Source of the DNA: Micromonospora chalcea
Lineage (GTDB): Bacteria > Actinomycetota > Actinomycetes > Mycobacteriales > Micromonosporaceae
Length of the DNA: 64,000 bases
Reading direction: 5' to 3'
Assembly (NCBI RefSeq): GCF_002926165.1
Contig: NZ_MAGP01000067.1
Coordinates: 1-64,000, forward strand
The translations under genes and the position numbers were made by a program. The notes beneath the pieces were generated by a model. That model did no database searches and was not told where the DNA came from. It saw nothing but the letters and a program-made list of their open reading frames with translations. This document shows positions 1 to 8,768 of this stretch, piece by piece (the first letter of the stretch is position 1; every line of letters begins with the position of its first letter).

Positions 1-10
1 CCCGGGCCAT
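1..10 (-). CDS. First 10 bases of a mirrored heme membrane protein gene (partial)
   Basis: The complement of bases 10 to 1 is the ATG and the next seven bases of the gene that starts at 30563 in the right arm; its ribosome binding site GAGGAG is mirrored just inside. The window edge cuts it, so it cannot be told whether the second copy is complete, truncated or absent beyond the edge. Confidence 0.6.
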
Positions 11-184
11 CTGCTCCTCGATCGTCTCGCGGCGGCGCCCCCACCGGCCGACCCTGCTCCCCACTCAGGTACGGAGCGACGGCGCGGACGGATCACCTCC
101 GGTGGCGAATTTCTCGGCCGGTTTTTCGAACCGTCCGGTCCGGACGCGCGTGTAGCGCCTGACGCAACGACGAATGCCCATGCG

Positions 185-243
185 TTGACAGTCCTTGCAA
201 CATTCTCGTAACCTTGCCGCAAAATTTCAGCGCGGGCTGCAAG
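185..243 (+). promoter_or_regulatory. Promoter/operator region of the alpha-amylase gene
   Basis: TTGACA at 185-190 is a good -35 box; a -10 is weak (CGTAAC at 207-212). Overlapping and downstream are CTTGCA (194-199), the dyad TTGC-C-GCAA (214-222) and CTGCAAG (237-243). Repeated CTTGCA/TGCAAG elements are known around actinomycete amylase promoters, where the LacI-family maltose regulator MalR acts. The assignment to MalR is inference. Confidence 0.55.
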
Positions 244-303
244 AAGCCAGCACTGAGACAGGCTCCACTCCCCCGCATCCCCCGCACCCCCGCAGGAGTC
301 CTG

Positions 304-1749
304 ATGCATCGACGCCGATTCCGCGCCGCGGCGCTCGCCCTGGGCCTGGCCGCCAGCCTGCTCGTCCCGATCACGGCGGCGGCTCCCCCGGCCACCGCCG
401 CCACCCCGGGCGCCAAGAAGGTCATCGTCCAGCTCTTCGAGTGGAACTGGACGTCGGTGGCCACCGAGTGCACCAGCACACTGGGCCCGAAGGGCTACGG
501 CTACGTGCAGGTGTCCCCGCCCCAGGAGCACGTCAACAGCAGCCCGTGGTGGGTGTCGTACCAGCCGGTCAGCTACCGGATCGAGTCCCGCAAGGGCACG
601 CGCGCGCAGTTCCAGTCCATGGTGAACACGTGCCACGCGGCGGGCGTGAAGGTGATCGTCGACGCCGTGGTCAACCACATGTCCGGGCAGGAGAACGGCG
701 GCACCGGGTGGGCCGGCTCGTCGTACGGCCACTACAACTATCCCGGCATCTACTCGGCGCAGGACTTCCACTACTGCGGGCGCAACGGCAACAACGACAT
801 CGCCAACTACAACGACCGGTACGAGGTGCAGAACTGCGAGCTGGTCAACCTCGCCGACCTCAAGACCGAGTCGGAGTACGTGCGCGGCCGGCTCGCCGCG
901 TACCTCAACGACCTGCTCTCCCTCGGCGTCGACGGGTTCCGCCTGGACGGCAGCAAGCACATGCCGGCCGCCGACATCGCCGCGATCAAGGCCAAGCTGA
1001 ACCGCAGCGCGTACCTGGTGCAGGAGGTCATCTACGGCGCGGGCGAGCCGATCCAGCCGACCGAGTACACCGGCAACGGTGACGTGCACGAGTTCCGGTA
1101 CGGCAAGGACCTGGCCCGGATGTTCAACAACGAGCGGCTGGCGTACCTGAAGAACTTCGGTGAGTCCTGGGGCTACCTGTCGAGCGCGAAGGCGGTGGTC
1201 TTCACCGACAACCACGACACCCAGCGCGAGGGCGGCGTGCTCACCTACCGCGACCGCGGCACGTACGCGCTGGCCAACGCGTTCATGCTGGCGTGGCCGT
1301 ACGGCACCCCGGCGGTGATGTCGAGCTTCACCTACAGCGGCCGGGACCAGGGCCCGCCCGCCGACGGCAGCAACCGGATCACCAACGTCACCTGCTACTC
1401 GGGCTGGGAGTGCGAGCACCGCTGGCCGGTCATCGCCAACATGGTCGGCTTCCGCAACGCCACCGAGGGCGCCGGGGTCTCCAACTGGTACGACAACGGC
1501 TACCAGCACATCGCGTTCAGCCGTACCGGCAAGGGCTACCTGACGATCAACGACGAGGGCAGCGCGGTGAACGGCCGCTCGTACTACACCGGGCTGCCGG
1601 CCGGCCGCTACTGCGACGTCGTCCACGGCACGTTCAGCAACGGCTCGTGCAGCGGTCCGGTGATCACGGTGGACTCGTCCGGCTGGTTCGCCGCGAACGT
1701 CCCCGCGCACGACGCGATCGCCATCCACATCGGCGCGAAGCTCAGCTGA
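304..1749 (+). CDS. Secreted alpha-amylase, GH13 (left copy)
   Basis: Extracellular enzyme hydrolysing internal alpha-1,4 bonds of starch, 481 aa. The ATG at 304 follows AGGAG (294-298) and opens a Sec signal peptide with an Arg-rich start (MHRRRFR), a hydrophobic core and an Ala-rich cleavage region near residue 32. GH13 landmarks are all present: VVNHMSG (calcium/substrate region), GFRLDGSKH with nucleophile Asp215, VQEVI with acid/base Glu241, and FTDNHD with Asp305. The segment around CEHRWPVIANMVGFRN is typical of the actinomycete and animal-type amylase subfamilies, and an all-beta C-terminal domain follows. No starch-binding domain is attached. It is monocistronic, with a strong terminator 15 bases after the stop. 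The open frame extends upstream to a TTG at 214, but that stretch lacks a signal peptide and runs through the operator, so I reject it. Confidence 0.95.
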   Translation: MHRRRFRAAALALGLAASLLVPITAAAPPATAATPGAKKVIVQLFEWNWTSVATECTSTLGPKGYGYVQVSPPQEHVNSSPWWVSYQPVSYRIESRKGTRAQFQSMVNTCHAAGVKVIVDAVVNHMSGQENGGTGWAGSSYGHYNYPGIYSAQDFHYCGRNGNNDIANYNDRYEVQNCELVNLADLKTESEYVRGRLAAYLNDLLSLGVDGFRLDGSKHMPAADIAAIKAKLNRSAYLVQEVIYGAGEPIQPTEYTGNGDVHEFRYGKDLARMFNNERLAYLKNFGESWGYLSSAKAVVFTDNHDTQREGGVLTYRDRGTYALANAFMLAWPYGTPAVMSSFTYSGRDQGPPADGSNRITNVTCYSGWECEHRWPVIANMVGFRNATEGAGVSNWYDNGYQHIAFSRTGKGYLTINDEGSAVNGRSYYTGLPAGRYCDVVHGTFSNGSCSGPVITVDSSGWFAANVPAHDAIAIHIGAKLS

Positions 1750-1764
1750 GCCACCCGGGCCGCG

Positions 1765-1800
1765 AAGCCCCCGTACCCGTAGTACCGGGTACGGGGGCTT
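1765..1800 (+). terminator. Hairpin terminator after alpha-amylase (left copy)
   Basis: Perfect 15-bp stem (1765-1779 with 1786-1800) and a 6-base loop, starting AAGCCCCCG. It has no long T tract, as is usual in high-GC actinobacteria. It separates the amylase from the L,D-transpeptidase gene 22 bases further on. Confidence 0.85.
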
Positions 1801-1822
1801 CCGGTCGGTTACAGTCAGTTTC

Positions 1823-2713
1823 GTGCTGTTCGACCGGTTTGCCGCGCGCCGACCTCCCGGCTGGCTGATCGCCGCGCTCGCCGTACCGCTGCTGCTCGTC
1901 ACCGCGCTGCTGGTCGGCCGCGCGCTCACCGTCACGCCCGCGCGGCCGTCAACGCCGGTCGTCGCCGCGCCCACGAGCACGACCGCCGCGCCGAGCCCGT
2001 CGCCGTACGAGTCGGTGCCGCCCGCCGCGCGCCCGCCGGACGACCTGCCGGTGATCACCTACGACCCGGCGCCGCGCGGCTTCCCGCCCGACCCGGATCC
2101 GGCCGACACCCGCCAGCTCGGCGAAGGGCTGCGCCCGAACCGCAACGTGGCCGCGTACGACGCGCCGGGCGGCCGTCCGCTGGCCTTCCTCGCGCCGACC
2201 ATCAACGGCGCACGGCTCACCGTGCCGATCGTCGAACGCCGCTCCGGCTGGACCGCCGTGCTGCTCCCGTCGGCCAACCGCACCACCGCCTGGCTGCCCT
2301 CGGGCGGCTGGACCACGGTGGCGCTGCGCGACCAGATCGTGGTGGAACGGCGCACCCACCGCCTCACCTGGAGCCGGGACGGGCGCGCGATGCGCACCTG
2401 GCCGGTCAGCCTCGGCATGTCCGGGCAGCTCACCCCGCTGGGCCGCACGTTCGTGCTGGGCCGCACCCCGCCTCCGGAGGCCGTCTACGGCGGCGTCGAC
2501 ATCTTCGCCCTCGGCGCGATCCCGGACGACCCGGAGGCGGTGCCGACCGGGCTGCGCGGCGCGCACATCGGACTGCACAGCTGGCACAACGACGACACGC
2601 TCGGCAAGAACGTCACGAACGGCTGCATCCGGCTGACGCGCAGCGCCCAGCGCCTGCTGCTGACCGAGGTCGAGCCGGGCACCGCCTTCGTCGTGGTGGA
2701 CCGCCTGCCCTGA
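1823..2713 (+). CDS. Membrane-anchored L,D-transpeptidase, YkuD family (left copy)
   Basis: Cell-wall enzyme of 296 aa expected to form 3-3 cross-links in peptidoglycan, or to attach proteins to it, outside the membrane. A GTG start is followed by a short basic segment and one membrane anchor (about residues 13-35), then a Pro/Thr/Ser-rich linker and the YkuD domain in the C-terminal half. The catalytic signature is present: His252 in GLHSWHN and the nucleophile Cys268 in NGCIRL. No LysM or Ig-like domain is evident, which separates it from the LdtMt2 type. It faces the response-regulator gene, whose stop lies 6 bases away, so the two transcription units converge without an obvious terminator between them. 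Confidence 0.9.
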   Translation: MLFDRFAARRPPGWLIAALAVPLLLVTALLVGRALTVTPARPSTPVVAAPTSTTAAPSPSPYESVPPAARPPDDLPVITYDPAPRGFPPDPDPADTRQLGEGLRPNRNVAAYDAPGGRPLAFLAPTINGARLTVPIVERRSGWTAVLLPSANRTTAWLPSGGWTTVALRDQIVVERRTHRLTWSRDGRAMRTWPVSLGMSGQLTPLGRTFVLGRTPPPEAVYGGVDIFALGAIPDDPEAVPTGLRGAHIGLHSWHNDDTLGKNVTNGCIRLTRSAQRLLLTEVEPGTAFVVVDRLP

Positions 2714-2719
2714 CCGGGC

Positions 2720-3340
2720 TCAGCCCAGCAGCCAGCCGTTGGCCTCGGCCACCCGCACCGCGTCGGCCCGGTTGCGGGCGCCGGTCTTGCCGATGGCTGC
2801 GGAAAGATGATTGCGTACGGTCCCCTCGGACAGGTGCAACGTCGCCGCCAGCTCGGCCACCGTGCCGCCGCCGCGCGCCGTACGCAGCACCTCGGTCTCC
2901 CGCTCGGTGAGCGGGCTCGGCCCGGTGGCGAGCGTCTCGGCGGCGAGCGCCGGGTCGACCACCCGCAGCCCGGCGTGCACCCGGCGGACCGCGTCGGCGA
3001 GCTGCCGGGCCGGGGTGTCCTTGACCACGAAGCCGTTCGCACCCGCCTCCATCGCCCGGCGGAGGTAGCCGGGACGCCCGAACGTGGTCACCACGAGCAC
3101 CCGGCAGGACGGCAGCGCGGCCCGCAGCGCGGCGGTGGCGGCCACCCCGTCCAGGCCCGGCATCTCCACGTCGAGCAGCGCCACGTCCGGGCCGGTGCGC
3201 AGCGCCTCCGGCACCACCTCGTCGCCGCGGCTCACCTCGGCCACCACAGTCAGGTCCGGCTCCAGCGACAGCAGCGCTGCGAGCGCGCCCCGGACTAGCG
3301 CCTGGTCGTCGGCGAGCAGCAGCCTGATCGGCTCGGTCAC
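2720..3340 (-). CDS. NarL/LuxR-type response regulator (left copy)
   Basis: Cytoplasmic DNA-binding response regulator, 206 aa. The receiver domain has the acidic pair Asp11-Asp12, phospho-acceptor Asp57 in LLDVEMPG and a conserved Lys in VVKD. The C-terminal LuxR helix-turn-helix starts at LTERETEVL and includes GTVRNHLS. The start is a GTG whose last bases overlap the kinase stop (GTGA), so it is translationally coupled to the kinase. It is the last gene of the ATPase-permease-kinase-regulator operon. By analogy to DesK/DesR-like and LiaSR-like pairs, it probably controls the exporter genes; the TGACA-N2-TGTCA dyad upstream of the ATPase gene is a candidate target. Confidence 0.93.
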   Translation of the reverse strand: MTEPIRLLLADDQALVRGALAALLSLEPDLTVVAEVSRGDEVVPEALRTGPDVALLDVEMPGLDGVAATAALRAALPSCRVLVVTTFGRPGYLRRAMEAGANGFVVKDTPARQLADAVRRVHAGLRVVDPALAAETLATGPSPLTERETEVLRTARGGGTVAELAATLHLSEGTVRNHLSAAIGKTGARNRADAVRVAEANGWLLG

Positions 3341-4503
3341 GGGCGCGTCCCTCCGTCCGGATCCGCCGCGGGCACCGTCACCCGGAGCAGGAAGCCACGC
3401 CCGTCGTCCGGCCGCGCCACCGTCACCGTCACCGTCGCGTCCAGCCGCCGGGCCCGCTCCCGCAGCCCGGCCAGCCCGTGCCCGGCCGGGCCATGCTGGT
3501 CCGCCGGGCCCCGGCCGTCGTCGCGTACCTCCACCGCCGACGGTTCCACCCGGATGACGCAGTGGCGGGCGCCGCTGTGCCGCACCACGTTCGTCACCCC
3601 CTCGCGGACCGCCCAGCCGAACAGCTCGTCGCGGTCCGCCGGCAGCGGCGGCACCGACTCCGGCAGCTCCGCGACGACGCCCGCGGCGGTCAGCGCCGAC
3701 CGCGCGCCGGCCAGTTCGGAGGCCAGATCCACCCCGCGGTACGCCCCGACGGTGCTCCGCACGTCCGCCAGCGCCTCCCGGGCCAGCCGCTCGATGTCGG
3801 CGACCTCGGGGGCGGCGCGGGCCGGGTCCAGCTCCAGCAGCCGGCCGGCCAGTTCGGCCTTGACCGCCACCACGGTGAGCGAGTGCCCGAGGATGTCGTG
3901 CAGGTCCCGGGCGGCGCGGGCGCGTTCCTCGGCCACCGCCAGTCGGCGGATCTCCTGCTGCGCGGCCTGGAGTTCGCCGTTGCGCTGGGCCAGCCGGCTC
4001 ACCCCGAACATCGCGAACGAGGCGAGCAGCACCGCGAAGACGAGCGTGCTCTCGTGCTCCCAGCCGGGCACCAGACGCGCGGTCACCGGCGGCGCCGCCG
4101 CGGCCAGCACCACCACGACCAGCGCCTCTGCCGACGGCAGCAGGAACACTGCGGCTGCCCCGACGAAGACCAGTGTGGTCAGCCAGTCGCCGCCGGTGCC
4201 GGGGATCCCGGCCAGCCCGAGCGCGAGCAGCACGGCGATCAGCAGCCGGGCCCGGCCGGGCGGCACCGGCCGATGGCGCTGCCGTCGGCCCCGGGCCCAT
4301 TCGAAGATCAGCACGTACGCCACGGCGATGGCGACGAGCGCGGCGATCCCGACCAGCCGCCGCCACAGTTGGGGCTGGTGCAGTGCGGTGCCGAGCGGGA
4401 TGTTGAGGAAGAACAGCCAGACCGCCGCCAGCAGCCAGCCGGTGAACCGCCAGTGGCGGTTCACCGGCCGGGCCGGACCGGGCGGCGACGTCACGCCGAC
4501 CAC
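3337..4503 (-). CDS. DesK-like sensor histidine kinase (left copy)
   Basis: Membrane sensor of 388 aa in the HisKA_3 family. The N-terminal 170 residues hold about five or six membrane helices with almost no extracellular loop, suggesting sensing within the membrane. The phosphorylated His202 lies in RDLHDILGHS; the ATPase domain shows EGVTNVVRHSG (N box) and DDGRG (G1 box). The start is a GTG 12 bases after the permease stop; a second GTG three codons later is possible. It is encoded between the ABC permease and its cognate regulator, which implies that it monitors the state handled by the exporter, such as membrane or antibiotic stress. The actual signal is unknown. Confidence 0.92.
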   Translation of the reverse strand: MVGVTSPPGPARPVNRHWRFTGWLLAAVWLFFLNIPLGTALHQPQLWRRLVGIAALVAIAVAYVLIFEWARGRRQRHRPVPPGRARLLIAVLLALGLAGIPGTGGDWLTTLVFVGAAAVFLLPSAEALVVVVLAAAAPPVTARLVPGWEHESTLVFAVLLASFAMFGVSRLAQRNGELQAAQQEIRRLAVAEERARAARDLHDILGHSLTVVAVKAELAGRLLELDPARAAPEVADIERLAREALADVRSTVGAYRGVDLASELAGARSALTAAGVVAELPESVPPLPADRDELFGWAVREGVTNVVRHSGARHCVIRVEPSAVEVRDDGRGPADQHGPAGHGLAGLRERARRLDATVTVTVARPDDGRGFLLRVTVPAADPDGGTRP

Positions 4504-4515
4504 GCTAGACCCCGC

Positions 4516-5313
4516 TCAGACACGGGTGGTGTCCCGGCGGAACAGCCGGGCCGCGCCGAGGCCGAAGAACACGGTCCAGGCGGTCACGTTCGCCACCGCC
4601 GCCCAGTCCACCCCGGTGCCGGTCAGCGGCGCGCGGGCGAGCTGACCGACCCCGTACACCGGGGTGAACTTGGCGATCTGCCGCATCACGTCGGGCAGCA
4701 GCTCCAGCGGGACGAACAGGCCGCCCAGCATGGCCAGGATCGCCAGCGCCGGGCCCACGAACTGCATGACGTTCTCGGCCGGGGCGAGGTAGCCGACGAA
4801 CAGCCCGAACGCGGCGAACACGAGCGCGCCGACCCAGGCGGTCAGGCCGGACTCGACCCAGACGTGGGCCGGCAGCCGGACTCCGGAGGCCGCGCCGACG
4901 GCGAACTCCACGAGTACGCCGAGCAGGCCGAGCACCATCGCGGTGGCCACCTTCGTCGCCACGTACGCGGCCGGGCGCAGCGGAGTGAGCCGCAGTTGCC
5001 GGCTCCAGCCCAGCGCGCGTTCGGTGGCGACGGCCGCGCCGGCGCTGGTGGTGGCGACCATGGCCGCGTACACGGCCAGGCTGATCATGATCCAGCCGGT
5101 GACCGGCAGCCCGTTGTCCAGGTTCTCCCCGCGCGTGGGCAGCCCGAACAGCAGGAAGAACACGGCCGGCATGACCAGGATGAACAGCAGCGTACGGCGG
5201 TTGCGCAGCACCCGGCGTATCTCGATGGCGAGCACCGGCGCGCAGAACCCGCCGAGCATTGGCGGCCGGCGGTCGACGGCGCGGGTGGTGGTGGACGAGG
5301 TCGTGGCGGTCAT
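4516..5313 (-). CDS. ABC-2 type exporter permease (left copy)
   Basis: Integral membrane permease of 265 aa with six predicted membrane helices, of the DrrB/ABC-2 class. Features are RRVLRNRRTLLFILVMP before the first helix, a conserved RQLRLTPLRP cytoplasmic loop and the late GGLFVPLELLPDVMR segment. It begins 16 bases after the ATPase stop. With the ATPase it would form an efflux pump with one permease type, presumably a homodimer. Its substrate cannot be read from the sequence; lipids, peptides or drug-like molecules are usual for the family. Confidence 0.9.
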   Translation of the reverse strand: MTATTSSTTTRAVDRRPPMLGGFCAPVLAIEIRRVLRNRRTLLFILVMPAVFFLLFGLPTRGENLDNGLPVTGWIMISLAVYAAMVATTSAGAAVATERALGWSRQLRLTPLRPAAYVATKVATAMVLGLLGVLVEFAVGAASGVRLPAHVWVESGLTAWVGALVFAAFGLFVGYLAPAENVMQFVGPALAILAMLGGLFVPLELLPDVMRQIAKFTPVYGVGQLARAPLTGTGVDWAAVANVTAWTVFFGLGAARLFRRDTTRV

Positions 5314-5329
5314 GGCGAGGCTCCCCGGT

Positions 5330-6214
<885 letters not shown>

Positions 6215-6273
6215 GTCCCGATGCTCCGGCGTGCGGTGTCCGGTTCCCCGGAGCGGCAGTCACCTTCCGGCCG

Positions 6274-6285
6274 TGACATTTGTCA
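6274..6285 (-). promoter_or_regulatory. Candidate operator TGACA-N2-TGTCA (left copy)
   Basis: Perfect 5-bp arms around two bases, in the 109-bp gap between the SDR stop and the ATPase start. NarL-family regulators of kinase/ABC operons often bind dyads of this size in their own promoters, so the operon's response regulator is the likely ligand. This is inference from position and symmetry. Confidence 0.5.
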
Positions 6286-6323
6286 GGCGGTCACGCCGCC
6301 GACGCCGGACGCTCTGGGGCCGA

Positions 6324-7067
6324 TCAGGCCGTCGCGCCGCCGTCGATCGCGATCGACGCGCCGGTGATGTGCCGTCCGCCGGCGCCCACCAGGTGACTGA
6401 CAGTCGCCGCAACGTCGTCCGGGGTCGCGTACCGGCCGAGGGCGATGTGCGACCGCTGCCCGTCCGCGCCCGCGCTGTCCGCCGGGTTCATGTCGGTGTC
6501 GGTCGAGCCGGGCAGGATCAGGTTGACGGTGATCCCACGCGGACCGAGTTCGCGGGCGAGCGCCCGGGTCAGCCCGTTCACGGCGCTCTTGGTCATCGCG
6601 TACGCGCTCACCCCCGGTGCCGGGACGCGGCTGGCGAAGCTGCTGCCGATGTTGACGATCCGTCCACCGGTGCCCATGTGGGGTACCGCCGCCTGGGTGG
6701 CGAGGTAGACCCCGCGTACGTTCACCGCGATCGCCCGGTCCAGCGCGTCGAGGCTGACCGACTCGATCGGCCCACCCGCGAACACGCCGGCGTTGTTGAC
6801 CAGGATGTCCAGCCGCCCCAACTCGGCGACGGTCCGGTCCACTGCACCGATCACGGCCGTCGCGTCGGCGCTGTCCGCGTTGATCGCCAGGCCGGTCCGC
6901 CCGTACGCCTCGATCTCGGCCACCACGGACTTCGCGCTGTCCTGCGCGGTGCGGTAGGTGAACGCGACGTGGATGCCGTCCTCGGCCAGCCGGCGCGCGA
7001 CGGCGGCGCCGATACCCCGGCTCCCGCCCGTCACCAGGGCGACCCTGTCGGCAAGTCTGACCGTCAT
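6324..7067 (-). CDS. Short-chain dehydrogenase/reductase (left copy)
   Basis: Classical SDR of 247 aa using NAD(P)H, in the FabG/3-oxoacyl-ACP reductase-like group. The cofactor motif is TGGSRGIG (residues 13-20), the structural motif NNAG (91-94) and the catalytic Ser142/143-Tyr156-Lys160 set lies in IGSS and SAYAMTK. It ends with the usual tail SIAIDGGATA. It is transcribed away from the alpha/beta hydrolase across a 137-bp divergent region. The substrate is unknown; similarity to FabG alone is not evidence for a fatty-acid role, since the FAS operon of this genome lies elsewhere. Confidence 0.92.
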   Translation of the reverse strand: MTVRLADRVALVTGGSRGIGAAVARRLAEDGIHVAFTYRTAQDSAKSVVAEIEAYGRTGLAINADSADATAVIGAVDRTVAELGRLDILVNNAGVFAGGPIESVSLDALDRAIAVNVRGVYLATQAAVPHMGTGGRIVNIGSSFASRVPAPGVSAYAMTKSAVNGLTRALARELGPRGITVNLILPGSTDTDMNPADSAGADGQRSHIALGRYATPDDVAATVSHLVGAGGRHITGASIAIDGGATA

Positions 7068-7204
7068 GTCGTCATCCTGACAGTCGACTCAGGACGCTGA
7101 TCATCCGGGTCAGCCGTCAATTCCTGTCCGGCCGGTCAGGCAGGATTGCCGGCACCCAGTCCGGGTACGCGCGGGCCGTCCAGCGGCGAAACGGGGAGGC
7201 GGAC

Positions 7205-8056
7205 ATGAGCGCACCGACGGGACGGGTCGACACGATCGTGCTCATCCACGGGCTCTGGATGACCTCGCGGAGCTGGGAGCACTGGGCGCAGCGGTACTCA
7301 GCGCGCGGCTTCCAGGTGCTCACGCCCGCCTGGCCCGGGATGGACCGCGAGGTGGAGGAGCTGCGGGCCGACCCGGCCCCGATCGCCGCGCAGCGCATCG
7401 CCGACATCGCCGACCACTACGCGGCGATCATCAGGGACCTGCCGCGCCCGCCGATCATCATGGGCCACTCGTTCGGCGGCCTGATCGCCCAGTTGCTGGC
7501 GGACCGCCGCCTCGGCGCCGCGGTGGTCGCCGTGCACCCCGCGCCGGTACGGGGTGTGCTCAAGCTGCCGCCCAGCACGCTTCGCTCCGGGTATTCGATC
7601 CTGCACAACCCGGCCAACCGGCACCGCGCCGTGCCGTTCACGCCGGAGGACTTCCGGTACGCCTTCGGCAACACCATCAGCCAGCAGGAGTCCGACGCCG
7701 CCTGGGAGCGGTACGCCGTACCGGGCGCCGGGCACGTGCTGTTCGAGGCCGCGTTCGCCAACCTGGACCCGAACTCCGCCACCGAGATCGACAAGAAGCG
7801 CAGCGACCGCGCCCCGCTGCTGATCACCGCGGGCGGCGAGGACCACGTGGTGCCCGCGACCTTGGCCAGCTCGATCGCCAACCTCTACCGGAGTTCGACG
7901 GCGCTCACCGGCTACCGGGAGTTCCCCGGCCGGTCGCACTTCGTCGGCGGCGAACCGGGCTGGGAGGAGGAGGCGGACTACGCGCTGGAGTGGGCGGTCG
8001 AGGCGGCGAACGAGTATTCCCCGACAGTGGTCGCCGAGGCCCCGCGACGGCGTTGA
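7205..8056 (+). CDS. Alpha/beta hydrolase (left copy)
   Basis: Serine hydrolase of 283 aa with no signal peptide. The oxyanion region is HGLW near residue 15 and the nucleophile elbow GHSFGG puts the catalytic Ser at position 89. A late GGEDHVVP supplies the likely Asp and SHFVGGEPGWEE the His. Its length and motifs fit the non-haem esterase/lipase-like actinobacterial hydrolases often found beside SDRs. It is divergent from the SDR gene, sharing a 137-bp regulatory region. No substrate can be assigned. Confidence 0.9.
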   Translation: MSAPTGRVDTIVLIHGLWMTSRSWEHWAQRYSARGFQVLTPAWPGMDREVEELRADPAPIAAQRIADIADHYAAIIRDLPRPPIIMGHSFGGLIAQLLADRRLGAAVVAVHPAPVRGVLKLPPSTLRSGYSILHNPANRHRAVPFTPEDFRYAFGNTISQQESDAAWERYAVPGAGHVLFEAAFANLDPNSATEIDKKRSDRAPLLITAGGEDHVVPATLASSIANLYRSSTALTGYREFPGRSHFVGGEPGWEEEADYALEWAVEAANEYSPTVVAEAPRRR

Positions 8057-8064
8057 CCCACGGA

Positions 8065-8092
8065 GATATCAAGATCAGCAAAAATTGATATC
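8065..8092 (+). promoter_or_regulatory. vapBC operator, inverted repeat (left copy)
   Basis: GATATCAA (8065-8072) and TTGATATC (8085-8092) form a perfect 8-bp inverted repeat with a 12-base AT-rich spacer, 38 bases upstream of the vapB start. It is one of the few AT-rich stretches nearby. The arrangement fits autorepression by a dimeric VapBC complex. Confidence 0.7.
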
Positions 8093-8129
8093 ATCACCTC
8101 GTTTCGAGTGCTCGGACGAGGAGGCGCAC

Positions 8130-8339
8130 GTGTCCCGGACCATCCTTGACGTCGACGACGACCTCCTGGCCGAGGCCGCCGAGATCCTCGGCACCGGCAC
8201 CAAGAAGGCCACCGTCAACGCGGCGCTGCAGGAAGTGGTCAACCGGGAGAAGCGCCGGGAGTTCGCCGACTGGCTCAAGAGCGGCGGCCTGCCGGACCTC
8301 ACCGACCCGCAGCAGGCGTCGAAGCCCGAAGCGGCATGA
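8130..8339 (+). CDS. vapB: VapB-type antitoxin (left copy)
   Basis: Small DNA-binding antitoxin of 69 aa. The GTG at 8130 is preceded by GAGGAGG at 8118-8124. The N terminus SRTILDVDDDLLAEA and the following ALQEVVNREKRREF match the VapB family found in mycobacteria, whose short N-terminal segment dimerises and binds the operator while the C-terminal part (WLKSGGLPDL) wraps the toxin. Its stop overlaps the toxin start in ATGA, so the pair is translationally coupled. A longer frame starts at 8085 but would use the operator as coding sequence. Confidence 0.9.
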   Translation: MSRTILDVDDDLLAEAAEILGTGTKKATVNAALQEVVNREKRREFADWLKSGGLPDLTDPQQASKPEAA

Positions 8340-8755
8340 CGCGGGAGCGCTACCTTCTCGACAAGTCGGCGCTGGCCAGATGGCCGAAGCCCGCCGTGGC
8401 ACCCATCCTGGACGAGTTGTCCGAGCGCGGCCTGCTGGCGGTCTGCGGGGCGGTCGAGATCGAGGTGGTGCACAGCGCCCGCTCGGCCAAGGACGCGCAG
8501 CGCGCTCGATGGCTGCTTCGCGGCTTCGACTGGCTCGCCATGCCGGACGACATCTGGGATCGTGCGATCGACGTCCAGGTGCAGGCGCTGCACAAGGGCA
8601 ACCACCGCGCGCTTTCGATGGCCGACCTGCTGATCGCCGCCACCGCCGAACGGCATGGCGCAACAGTCCTGCACTACGACGGTGACTTCGACCTGATCAC
8701 CGCGATCACCGGCCAGCCGACGACGTGGGTCGTCCCGGCCGGAAAGGCCGACTGA
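8336..8755 (+). CDS. vapC: VapC-type PIN ribonuclease toxin (left copy)
   Basis: PIN-domain endoribonuclease of 139 aa expected to cleave tRNA or rRNA when VapB is degraded. The acidic site is complete: Asp9 in LLDKSAL, Glu41/Glu43 in VEIEVVHS, Asp97 in SMADLLIAA and Asp115/Asp117 in YDGDFD. The ATG overlaps the vapB stop. The 3' end faces the toxin gene of a second module only 13 bases away. Confidence 0.93.
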   Translation: MTRERYLLDKSALARWPKPAVAPILDELSERGLLAVCGAVEIEVVHSARSAKDAQRARWLLRGFDWLAMPDDIWDRAIDVQVQALHKGNHRALSMADLLIAATAERHGATVLHYDGDFDLITAITGQPTTWVVPAGKAD

Positions 8756-8768
8756 CCGACTACGGTCC

